DNA of 27,271 nt, taken from Chara braunii. Its lineage: Eukaryota > Streptophyta > Charophyceae > Charales > Characeae. Shown one piece after another: positions 1 to 8,497 of the stretch; within the stretch, counting starts at the first letter, position 1, and every line of letters begins with the position of its first letter. The stretch spans positions 689,671 to 716,941 of the forward strand of contig BFEA01000463.1 of assembly GCA_003427395.1 (NCBI GenBank). Direction: 5' to 3'. The translations under genes were made by a program, and so were the position numbers. The notes beneath the pieces were generated by a model, which worked only from the letters and a program-made list of their open reading frames with translations, was not told the origin of the DNA and made no database searches.

Positions 1-20
1 TCTCTCTCTCTCGGTAACCC

Positions 21-70
<50 letters not shown>

Positions 71-82
71 CGCGCGCGCGCG
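1..82. repeat. (CT)n then (GC)n microsatellite
   Basis: Dinucleotide CT runs cover 1-12 and about 23-67 and pass into a short alternating GC run to position 82. The window starts inside the repeat, so the left edge is not seen. There is no coding content. Confidence 0.95.
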
Positions 83-511
83 TTCACTCCTTCACAGTGA
101 AGGTGGGGAATGCTGGATGCCCACTGCACGACTGTGTCGCGCGTGAACGCCGCGCATGCTTTATACCGGCACACGACGGTTTTTTTTTTTTTTTTTTTTT
201 TCACGACGACCCTCCCGAGTCCCAACTGGACCCCACAGGCTCCCTTGACGGCCCAGTGCCCTCGCAGCCACCTCCCAGGTCCTCCCCAGCCCTCATGACC
301 CCTTCTGCCCCCCCTCCGCAAATGCGTCAAATGCGTTCAGGGCCGTTCATTGAACACGCGTTCACCGCGTTCACAAACTGAACGTGGAACGCGCGGTAAC
401 ATAGCTCTCTCTCTCTCATTGAACGCGCAATCTGTGCATACTCGCACTGCGCCCTGAAGCCGCCCCCTCGGGCTTTTTAAATCTTCGACCGTCCCGCCCG
501 ACGGCCCGACC
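83..511. repeat. GCGTTCA/TGAACGC-rich spacer with poly-T
   Basis: No gene is recognised. The heptamer GCGTTCA or its complement recurs in both orientations, near 82, 140, 333, 358, 367 and 420. The stretch 352-398 can fold imperfectly on itself. A T run lies at 180-202 and a short CT run near 405-418. The open frames across it are low-complexity and show no protein-like features. Confidence 0.6.
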
Positions 512-546
512 AAGCCGAAAACGAGTTTCCCGCTCGTTTTCGGCTT
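512..546. repeat. 14-bp perfect hairpin followed by T and G runs
   Basis: AAGCCGAAAACGAG (512-525) and CTCGTTTTCGGCTT (533-546) are perfect complements around a 7-base loop. They are followed directly by a T run and a G run of about 16. The shape resembles a terminator, but the setting is eukaryotic repeat DNA, so it is recorded only as structure. Confidence 0.75.
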
Positions 547-763
547 TTTTTTTTTGGGGGGGGGGGGGGGGTGAATTTTTTTCGTTTTTATTTTTTCCAC
601 GCCGTTATTGAAGTCAATTTTTTTTTTTTTTTTGCAGACAGCCTCCCGCCCCCTCCCACCACGCCCTGCCACCTCCAGAACCGCGATGTGCCCGACGGGG
701 GACCCCGACCGAAACCTCATACGAGCCTCGTTCGGACGGCCGTACAACGTACGGAAAATAACA
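547..763. other. Low-complexity stretch left of the truncated LTR
   Basis: Homopolymer G and T runs (556-571, 619-633) and a C-rich segment (640-670) are followed by a CGTACGG-containing stretch (735-757). No gene is recognised. Homology to the other LTR begins only after about 764. Confidence 0.6.
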
Positions 764-1717
764 CAGACACAAACGAAAAGGAGGGGATCAGACAAAGAGA
801 GGGGGAGAGATGGGAATGTCGTCAACACCAAGTCTCTGTCACAAGTCCCGAAGAATCCCTCGTCGTAATGTCTGAAGCCCAAAAGTCGAGTCGGGATCCA
901 ATGTCCCCAAGCTCTCTCTCTCTCTCTTTCTCTCGTAGTTTGTTGATGAAGTGAAGCCAGATAAGGAGAGGGTGAGAGGGAGATGGTGGACTGAGAAGAG
1001 GAAGAAGAAGAACTCTCTCTCTGTCACGAGCCAGATACTAACCTATGAAGTTGGCGTTGTGCTGCAAGTACCTCGAAGACGAAGCTCGAGCAACGACGCT
1101 GCAGGTAGGTACTCCTGGCCTCCGCCCAATCTCTTTCTCTCCAGTGCTATCCTAGTTATGACGCCCAGCGCTGAAGACTACAACTATCTACTGCGCCCAG
1201 CGCTGAAGACTAATGCTAACGCTACTACTACTCCTGCAGCGCTCCCTCCAGAATGATGTTGCCGAATCCTGAAGACTACTGACTGCCTCCTGCCTGCCCG
1301 TGAAGTGCATGGGAAGTCCCTATGTACTACCTCGGCCTGCCTCCTGACTGCCTGCAGGGCGCCAGGCCGAGGAGGCTGCTCTTGCCAATGCCGAAATGTG
1401 CCAGGGGCTGGAGTTGTAGCCTCTGCTGAGGCTGTCGTGGGAACAGGCTAAGAATAGCCTGTTCCAGAAACCCTGTTTCGGTGCCTGAGTTTCGGGGCCG
1501 ATCGTTTCTGATGAACGACCGAAAATGACCCTTCGTTTCAAGCTAAAAAGGCAATTTGCCATTTTTAGTCTGAAACGAAAAAGGGTCTACAGGCCCCTAT
1601 ATTTTAGGCTTTCGAGCCGAACAGACACGGGGCCTGTAGGCCCTGGTTTTCAGGCTTTTAGCCTGAGGGAGGCAGGGCCTGGAAAACGACCCTTGTGTGC
1701 AGGCGCAGCATGTAACA
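764..1717 (-). repeat. 3' LTR of the gypsy element, truncated at its far end
   Basis: About 950 bp is homologous to 8836-9804. On the minus strand it begins TGTTACATGCTGCG next to the polypurine tract. It shares with the other LTR a doubled motif of about 19 bp with 32-bp spacing (1162-1212) and the CAGGCTTTTAGCCTG palindrome (about 1652-1666). The last 340 bp or so, corresponding to 8498-8835, are absent; the sequence beyond 764 is unrelated. Confidence 0.88.
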
Positions 1718-1730
1718 CCCCCCCCTCCTT
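1718..1730 (-). promoter_or_regulatory. Polypurine tract (plus-strand primer site)
   Basis: The minus strand reads AAGGAGGGGGGGG directly before the LTR start TGTTACA. The tract touches the TAA stop of the integrase-chromodomain frame at 1731-1729, a typical compact layout for these elements. Confidence 0.85.
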
Positions 1731-3120
1731 ATAAGGTCAAGCCGAGCCGAGGGTGGAGCCGACGGTCTGAACGTGGAACCTGGACGCGGGCGCGGCCTGG
1801 AGCCAAAGAGACCGGCTTGCCTTGCATCTTGCGTTCGTAGCGTGCGAGAACGTCTGGAGCTGTTGCTTGAAGTTCCGCATGGGTCAACCAGCGGTCAGCT
1901 CGGTGTGTGCAGTATGCAAAATGCACCAAATACGTGGTTGGCCTGTTGCTGTAGCGTCGCTGGGAGATGATGTTGCCGACCTCCTGAAAACCGTCCATAG
2001 AGGGTGGATCTTGCGAACGTCTCCCGTAAAAATCCTCATGTTCCGCTAGCGTGTAAAGAGCCAACTTGGAGCAATGAAAGACTGGGTAGACGGGCAAGTG
2101 GGCGGGCACCTGAATCGTTAAGGAAGGTCCCTCGGGTGCGTCCCCAGCGGGTGCTACGATCGGCCAAGGCCCCATCCGTTTCAGGAGGATCTTACAAAAG
2201 ATGTTTTGTTCAAGGCTGAATTCCGTAGCGGAGACCCAAATGAGATCGCCGACGCGGAATGGGTAAGGAAGACACTGGCGATTGGCCTGCTGGCTTATGC
2301 GTTGCTGCGTCTTAGCCATCTGGTGGTGTGCCTTGACAAGAAGCTCTTGCATCCTATGCAAGAAAAGAAAATGGTCGTCGCTCCCGGCCGTTCGTGGAGT
2401 GATAGTATCCAATGGTGAAGTGACCGGCGATCCGTGCTTGAATTTGAAGGGCGACATCCCGATAGTCGGGTGGATGGAAGAGTTGTAGGCCAACTCGACG
2501 TCCGACAACCGCTCAACCCAATCGTTCTGGTCAGGACAGATGAGAGTGCGAAGGAGAACCTGTGCGGTCTGGTGCGCCCTCTCCGTTTGGCCATCGGTCT
2601 GGGGGTGGCGAGCTGAACTGAGCTTGAGAGATGAGCCCCATCGCTTGATGAGCGCCAACCAAAAATCGGACATGAACCGAGTGTCGCGGTGGCAGATGAG
2701 CCCCATCGCTTGATGACCACCTTGGGGCAACCCTTGGTTCGAATCCAACCGGCGTAAAGAACCTCGGCCAACTCCAGTGCCTTGGCATGATAGCGATAAG
2801 ACAAAAACATGACGAACTTGGTGAGTCGGTCGACCACCGTGAGAATCCCATCCACTCCTGTCTTATGCTTGGGGAGCGGGACAGTAATGTCCATGGCAAT
2901 CGCTTCCCTTCGCCTCAACGGGACCGGTAATGGTCGTAACTCACCGTACGGACGATGGTTGCGGGATTTGCAGCGTCGGCAAACCTCGCATGACTCCCAA
3001 TAGCGTGTGACGTCGCCGAGAAGGCTGAGCCACCAAAATCGCTCAGGAAGTCTGCCAATCGTGCGATTGACTCCAAAGTGTCCAGTGGCGGGAGGCTAGG
3101 AGCATCGTGGAACTCGCAAA
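1729..3120 (-). pseudogene. pol: Gypsy integrase with chromodomain-like C-terminus (broken)
   Basis: The integrase inserts retroelement cDNA into host DNA. Reading from 3120 down, the H2C2 zinc-binding region is split by a frameshift near 3090, but its CEVC half is readable near 2970. The first catalytic Asp lies in the AMDIT segment near 2890. The second should sit in a DRDTRF-like motif, but the codon at 2691-2689 is His (CHRDTRF). The Glu of HPQTDGQTER is present. A 23-bp direct repeat (2629-2651, 2694-2716) shifts the frame just before the lost Asp. After the core come the GPWPIVAP-type segment and a chromodomain-like tail (about 1985-1800) with YLVHF and WLTHAEL, of the kind that guides chromoviruses to chromatin. 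The last intact frame runs 2748-1729 and ends at the polypurine tract. Certain as to family, and not functional. Confidence 0.9.
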
Positions 3121-3832
3121 GAAGCCGTGTACGCAAGTGAGGATCACTCGGTACGCAAAGAAGGTCCTTCCCCCGTGTGTGGACAAGCAAGTACCCCTCN
3201 TGGATCCGGTAGTGAGAAGGCACCGGATTAGGAAAGGAGCAATTCGCGTACTTGTCGCGGAACTCGGGGTCGGCATAGTAGCCGTTGATGAAGTTGTTCC
3301 GCAAGTCGTCGTCGATCTCGAAGGTTGAGTAGACCGCGGTACAGTGATCCGGACACTGTGAAAGAGCATCCGCAAAATACTTCGACTTCCCAGGAATGTG
3401 ATCGGGAAAGAAGTCGAACTGGTCAATGAAAGCCATCCATCGAGTGATGGTGCTGTTGACGGTGTCTTGGGTCTTATAGAAGACCAACGGATTGTTGTCC
3501 GTTACCCATCGAAATTGGTTTCGACCAAGGAGGAAGTGTCGCCACCGCTTAAGTGCATGGACGAAGAGGAGTACGACCGATACTTTCTTGCGAAAATACT
3601 CAACCGGGTGCCAGTCCACGCCATCGTGTTGCTCGAGGACGACACCAATGCCATAGCCGGACGCATCAGTAGTGACGCGCGTAGGCAAAAACGGGTCGTA
3701 TATACGCAAGACCTCCGCAAATAATAGCGTGGCTTTGAGAGCCAAAAATGATTCCCGCGCGTCCTCTCCGAAGTCAAACGGTCGATCCTCGCATTGAAGC
3801 TTGGTCAAGTGGGCCGCGATCTTCTAGTAGCC
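3121..3832 (-). pseudogene. pol: Gypsy RNase H domain and linker (broken)
   Basis: RNase H degrades the RNA strand during reverse transcription. The long frame 3808-2915 shows TTDASGYGIG (first Asp, about 3668-3654), then EYF, then ALKRWRHFLLG, WVTDNNPLV (another Asp) and HIPGKSKYFADALS. Between EYFRKK and ALKRW the sequence looks shortened compared with usual gypsy RNase H, where a conserved Glu lies in a KELLA-like helix. I infer a small deletion removing that Glu. A stop near 3826-3824 separates this frame from RT. One N at 3200 makes a codon ambiguous. Confidence 0.88.
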
Positions 3833-5055
3833 TTTGATAAAACACTGGTAGTAGCCGACAAGGCCAAGGAACGAACGGACATCCGTGACGTTCCGAGGCT
3901 CTGGCCACTCTTGGATAGCTTGAATCTTGTCCGATAGCGGACTGATGCCCTCCGGTGTGACAAAATGGCCCAAGTATTCCAGCTCTTGCCGGACAAATTC
4001 GCACTTGTCGCGGTTGGCCTTGTACTTGGCGCAGCGGAGCGTCTCCAACACTCGTCGAAGATGCCCAAGATGATCCTCCAATGTCCGGCTATAGACGAGA
4101 ATATCGCCTAGGTATACCAGCACGAAATGTCCAACATTGCACGGAACTCGTTGGTCATTGCCGCTTGACAGGTCGCCAGGGCGTTGGTGAGGCCAAAAGG
4201 CATGACCACCCACTCAAAATGCCCGTATCGCGTCTTGAACGTGGATTTGTAGCGATCATTCGGCCGTATCGAGATTTGATGATATCCCGATTTCAAATCC
4301 AACTTAGAAAAATACTTTGCGTCGCTCAATCGCTCAAGAAGATCGTCGATGCGAGGAAGAGGCCCCACATTCTTGACGGTTTGTGCGTTAAGCTTGCGGT
4401 AGTCGATACACAATCGTAGATCCTTGTTCTTCTTCCGGACGAAGAGAACTGGTGCTCCATATGAGGAGCTACTCGGGAGGATCCAGCCTTTGGCCAACAA
4501 ATCGTTAAGTTGTGCATGGAGGACCTTAAGTTCCTCCTCGCTCATCCAATAGATGCAACCTTTCAGCGGCACGACACCGGCCTCGAGAATGATCTCGTGA
4601 GAGATCGGTCGATCCGGCACCACACCGGTATGTGACTTGAAGATGTCAGCTAACTTGTCCTGCAACCGCACCACTCGGGGGTCCGAAGACAAGTCTGTGG
4701 GTGAAGAGTCGGCTACCGCGATCGTCCGTAAGAAACATAGGCCGATTTCCTCGGGCTGCTCGTAAGCGCAAGTCGCCCGGAATGATTTGGCCGTCACCAC
4801 TTGGCACCGAATCGAAGGATGCGGTAGAGGAATAGTACATGCCACTTCGGCGCCAAAGGCGTCGCAAACGCTAGGAGTCCGCCGGTGGAACTTAACCGTG
4901 TGATCCGCACTTGCAAGCCAAGGTATTCCCAGAATGATGTTGAAGTCCGTGTCCAAAATTTTGAACGTCACCGGTTCGCATGCATGAGGTGCGAAGTACA
5001 TTGGTATGGCTTCGATGTTATGGTCGAGAAGTTGCTGCGTCTTTCCATCCGCCAA
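3824..5055 (-). pseudogene. pol: Gypsy reverse transcriptase domain (broken, YLGD active site)
   Basis: The frame 5055-4108 carries the post-protease region (ILGIPWL, DHTVKFHR) and the RT fingers and palm: LPSSSSYGAPVLFVRKKN, LRLCIDYRKLN, LPRIDDLLERL, FSKLDLKSGYHQI, FKTRYGHFEWVVMPFGL. Near 4130 the frame shifts. The rest is in frame 4213-3824, with FVLVYLGDILVYS, KCEFV, LEYLGHFVTPEG, RSFLGLVGYY. The catalytic YxDD box is YLGD (4114-4103), so one of the two metal-binding Asp residues is Gly. The enzyme would be inactive even without the frameshift. Family identity is certain from the motif order. Confidence 0.93.
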
Positions 5056-5550
5056 CTTGATCGCCGTCGGGTTTGGCTTCCTCCGAACTTATGCGACAAG
5101 GCTAGCCCTTTGCATTAAGGATTGGCTCATGAAATTGTGAGACGCGTCGCTATCCAGCAAAACGCTGCAGGATGCTTGCCCAACCCGGATGCGAACATAC
5201 ATGAGCGGTGCGTTGTTGTTATCGTACTACTGCGTGCGAAACTCGTGGGCCACCTTGGTAACAAACGCAAGGATGTCCCCCACCACGACTTCGTCATCCG
5301 TCGGCGAAGTTGGTGGTGCATAGAACGATAAGTACGTGTGGAGATGAGCGCATAGTGTTGCGCATTGCGGTCCCGGCAAGCGGCCCGTGGTCGGGAGAGG
5401 AAGCCATGCAAAGTCCTCGGACGTGAGTGGGACCAATACCTCTATGTTGAACTCGCGCGCCGAATCTGCATAACACCACGTACGTCGTACGGGGCTTGTG
5501 TCGTACGACCGTATGTACGGTTCCGTACAAACTGACGAAACCCCCCCCAA
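5056..5550 (-). pseudogene. pol: Gag-protease linker and aspartic protease remnant
   Basis: The frame 5550-5227 (EFNIEVLVPLTSEDFAWLPL, then a TDDEVVVGDILAFVTKVAHEF stretch) is the linker leading into protease. It ends at TAG (5229-5227). The same frame then continues with MYVRIRVG, VLLDSDASHNFMSQS and a second stop TAA (5091-5089) before joining the RT frame. The retroviral-type protease signature is D-S/T-G; here it is D-S-D (5154-5146), so the conserved Gly is lost. Sequence above about 5475 (TCGTACG-rich, then poly-C and poly-A) no longer looks like this element. Confidence 0.8.
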
Positions 5551-5700
5551 AAAAAACGATTTTTTTTTTTTTTAAATATGGGGATGTAGAGTTTTTCCTG
5601 CTCTACACCCCCATATTTTTTAATTTTTTTTTGTTTTTTTTTATATTTAAAAAAAATAAAAATAAATAAAACGGGGTAAAAAAAAACAAAATAAAGAAAT
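5475..5700. repeat. CGTACG-rich junction, 18-bp hairpin, A/T-rich block
   Basis: The word CGTACG/GTACGG recurs from 5479 to 5526. It is followed by C, A and T runs and a hairpin with arms 5574-5591 and 5601-5618 (17 of 18 paired, 9-base loop). Positions 5620-5700 are almost pure A/T. No gene is present. Confidence 0.75.
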
Positions 5701-5704
5701 AAAA

Positions 5705-5754
<50 letters not shown>

Positions 5755-5899
5755 GATTGATTGATTGATTGTTGATTGATTGATGCTTGATTGATTGATT
5801 GATTGATTGATTGTCAATGATTGATTGAATTAAAAATAAAAAAAAACGCGCGCATAGGCGTGTAGGATTGAGGCCCTTCGCTCATAGGCGCAAACGCGC

Positions 5900-5970
<71 letters not shown>

Positions 5971-6035
5971 TGTGTGTGTGTGCATGTGTGTAGGTTTGCG
6001 CGTGAGTGTGTGTGCGTGTGCGTGTGCGTGTGCGT

Positions 6036-6079
<44 letters not shown>

Positions 6080-6212
6080 ATGTGTGTGTGTGTGTGTGTG
6101 CATGTGTACGTGTGTACGTGTGTGTCCACGTGTGTGCGTGCGCGACGTGCGTGTGTGTGTGCATGTGCGTGTGTGTGTGTGAATGGTGGGGGCGGAGCGA
6201 GTCAACCCTCCC

Positions 6213-6248
<36 letters not shown>

Positions 6249-6268
6249 CCAATCAATCAATCAATCAC

Positions 6269-6337
<69 letters not shown>

Positions 6338-6420
6338 CCAATCAATCAATCAATCAATCATCAATCAATCAATCAATCAATCAATCATCAATCAATCATC
6401 AATCAATCAATCAATTAATT

Positions 6421-6484
<64 letters not shown>

Positions 6485-6490
6485 TTTTTG
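5701..6490. repeat. Composite microsatellite: (TTGA)n-(TG)n-(GA)n-(TG)n-(CAAT)n
   Basis: In order: an ATTG tetranucleotide array (about 5706-5823), a non-repetitive 70-bp linker with two CATAGGCG words, (TG)n (5896-5919), (GA)n (5920-5967), a long (TG)n/(GTGTGC)n array to about 6180, a GC-rich linker (6181-6213) and a (CAAT)n array (6214-6484). The tetranucleotide arrays on the two sides are reverse complements, so the whole block can fold back. The open frames here (poly Thr-His, Asn-Gln-Ser-Ile) are products of the repeat. Confidence 0.95.
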
Positions 6491-6990
6491 TTTTTTTTCC
6501 CGACCCCCCACCATCACCCCACCCCCCGCAAACCCCCGAACAAACTTTTTTTGTTTTTGTTTTTCTTTACTTTGAGGGATAACCCCCAACATGCACACCC
6601 CCCTCCCCCCTCACATGTCAGAGACCCCCCCAGGAGGGCCGTAAAAACGGCTCATGCGGCCGTACGTACGGCCCGAACGGCTGCCTGGGGGGCCGTACGG
6701 CCGCCTCGTATTCGTACGGGGTGTTACTGTGTTACACAGCGCCGAATCCTGTGAAGAACCACTTGAAGACGATATGCCGCCGCTGCCGGACGAAGAAGAA
6801 CCTGCACACACGTCTTGTCCTTGAGATTGAGTACCCAGCGTAGGAACGCGTCGGGCAGCATAGTCCTAAAAAACATAAGGAAGAGGAGGACTATCGACTT
6901 CCGCATGCACCTGGGAATGAAGACCGATCACTCGCTAAGAAACCGGTTCCAGAGGCGTCGAGAGTGTCGTCGAGTCACTCTCGACAAGGC
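6491..6990. other. C-rich and palindromic segment, possible gag-linker remnant
   Basis: Positions 6491-6640 are T- and C-rich. A perfect 16-bp palindrome lies at 6658-6673 (GGCCGTACGTACGGCC), with further CGTACGG words to 6720. From about 6738 the composition becomes ordinary and may be the gag tail of the retroelement. A 10-bp hairpin (6957-6966 with 6976-6985) is present. I recognise no protein here. Confidence 0.5.
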
Positions 6991-7097
6991 TTAGTTTTCC
7001 TGTTTGCCCTTGTCTTTCAATGGGCAGGCCAGCGTCTCATGGAGATCGCTTTTGCACCATAGGCAATAGTGAAATCTCTTGCGTGCTTTGTATGCTT
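6991..7097 (-). pseudogene. gag: Gag nucleocapsid fragment with CCHC zinc knuckle
   Basis: On the minus strand the frame reads AYKARKRFHY, then a zinc knuckle with Cys-x2-Cys-x4-His-x4-Cys spacing (CLWCKSDLHETLAC, 7065-7024), then a Lys-rich tail and a TAA stop (6993-6991). This is the RNA-binding nucleocapsid motif of retrotransposon Gag. It lies on the strand and in the order expected between the leader and protease. The fold-back element at 7098-7611 separates it from the rest of gag. It is too short for standard ORF thresholds. Confidence 0.82.
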
Positions 7098-7611
7098 CAA
7101 CAGAAAAATTCCCATTAGAAATGAAAGTTGAAAAAACATTCCATTAAAAAAAAATCCTTCATATTTATAAATTATCATTCCAATGTTTGTCCAATTCTAA
7201 AATTTCCAATTTAATTTGACAAGTTCCCGTCTAAACATGAGTTTTCCCTTCCAACTACATCTATTTGTTCAAGATGGAATGAAAGTCTGGACGAGTTTAT
7301 GAAATGTTTTAATTAAACTTTTATTCTACTACAACAAATAAAGTCTAATTTAGATTGGATTAACCTATTTAATCCTTACTTAGAATGGCAGTCCAATTAA
7401 TATATTTCATGAACTTATCCAGACTTTCATTCCATCTCTAGCATGCAGTTCAAATAAGAAGGGATATCCCATTTTTGGAAGGAAATTTTTCAAGTAAGAC
7501 GAAAAATTTTAAAATTTGAATGACATTTTTTAAAATGGAATGAAAATTTCAAATTTAGAATGTAATTTTACTCTAGAATGATTATTTAATTTTGGAAAAT
7601 TTTTTTGTTGT
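7098..7611. mobile_element. 514-bp fold-back MITE inserted in gag
   Basis: This A/T-rich insert starts CAACAGAAAAATTCCC and ends, read inward from the other side, ACAACAAAAAAATTTTCC. The termini are imperfect inverted repeats. It is flanked by TGCTT on both sides (7093-7097 and 7612-7616), a likely 5-bp target duplication. Two internal 43-bp arms (7272-7314 and 7395-7437, 38 of 43 matching) are centred on 7354.5, exactly the midpoint of the insert, so the element is a long imperfect palindrome. It has no coding capacity. The superfamily is not assigned. Removing the insert and one target copy leaves the two gag pieces out of frame, so one more indel or slightly different edges are needed. Confidence 0.75.
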
Positions 7612-7859
7612 TGCTTGGAGATGTCGTATTGGGACCATGGGGCTGGAATTGTTGCGTTGGGCCCGGGGCTAGATGCGGTGTGTGTCTTTGTCTTGCCTCG
7701 TCCTCGACTTTTGTTGGGGCGGCCACCTTCCCGGGCGGCTGCGAGTCTGTCCCCTTCATTGGCAGATACGACCTCGCTAGTTTGGTCTAACGGCGTTGCT
7801 GCCGCGACCACGGCCACTCTTGGCTGATGCTGGTCTCTGCTCGGGCCTTGCACAGACAT
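7612..7859 (-). pseudogene. gag: Gag fragment upstream of the MITE
   Basis: The minus-strand frame starts at ATG 7859 (MSVQGPSRDQHQPR) and runs through a basic segment (GGRPNKSRGRGKTKT) to PGPNATIPAPWSQYDISK, where the fold-back insert begins. A basic, low-complexity region before a zinc knuckle is usual for Gag. Full Gag proteins of such elements are several hundred residues, so most of the capsid is missing or unrecognisable. An A run at 7874-7884 sits just upstream. Identity rests mainly on position and strand. Confidence 0.55.
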
Positions 7860-8486
7860 TAGTCCCAAACATCAAAAAAAAAAAAGTTTGAACTTTGCAA
7901 AAATAATTCGAAATAATAAAAATCCCGAGTTTTGCAAGTTCAGTAGGTCTCCCAACCTCCCTTGATTCAGAAGTGGGAAATGATCAATGAGAGAAAAATA
8001 TTTCGTCTTCAAAATGCACATGATTTATAGAATTGACTGACAGAATCCTAGAACTGTGGAAAAAAAAATTCCGAAAAGAAATGACTAGTATCGGATTTAC
8101 TCAGATGAGAGTATTCGCAGTTTGGAAAATAATAGTTGCAGGAGGGATGTCCCATACCGTTTTCAGAAAAACGAATTTCGAATTTTTTTGTAACGGGAAA
8201 TGCAACAGGAAATTGAAATTTTTGGAAAGAAGGATATTCCGGATTTTCAACAATGAAATTTCAAAATTTCAAAAGGAAAACTAAAATGGAAATTGCAGAT
8301 GTTGCGCTACAACAGAATAGCGAGAAAACAAAATTCAAGAACAAAAAAAATCAATTTTCGGCAGTAAGGTCAAAATTGTGATTTTGGGGGCTAACTAGTG
8401 TGCTCTAATCAATCAATAAAGACTAATCAGCTACCTAGTCCCCACACACGTGTTAGATCAGGTTGTCCTGATTCACTTACGACTTC
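7860..8486 (-). other. Untranslated leader of the gypsy element
   Basis: About 630 bp of A/T-rich sequence lies between the primer binding site and the first gag fragment. No protein or RNA gene is recognised. Runs such as AAATTTCAAAATTTC (about 8258-8272) give it a texture like the MITE in gag, and part may be another insertion. Confidence 0.55.
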
Positions 8487-8495
8487 CTGATACCA
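8487..8495 (-). promoter_or_regulatory. Primer binding site (initiator-Met tRNA type)
   Basis: The minus strand reads TGGTATCAG two bases inside the LTR end. TGGTATCAGAGC is the standard complement of the 3' end of plant initiator methionine tRNA; nine bases match before divergence. It fixes 8498-9804 as the 5' LTR. Confidence 0.85.
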
Positions 8496-8497
8496 AC

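Noticed and set aside
337-882. 181-aa minus-strand ORF
   Set aside because: It crosses poly-T/poly-G runs and the edge of the LTR, giving poly-Lys and poly-Pro stretches with no conserved content.
5814-6582. Long ORFs encoding Thr-His, Cys-Val and Asn-Gln-Ser-Ile repeats
   Set aside because: They are translations of CA, TG and CAAT microsatellites, open in several frames at once.
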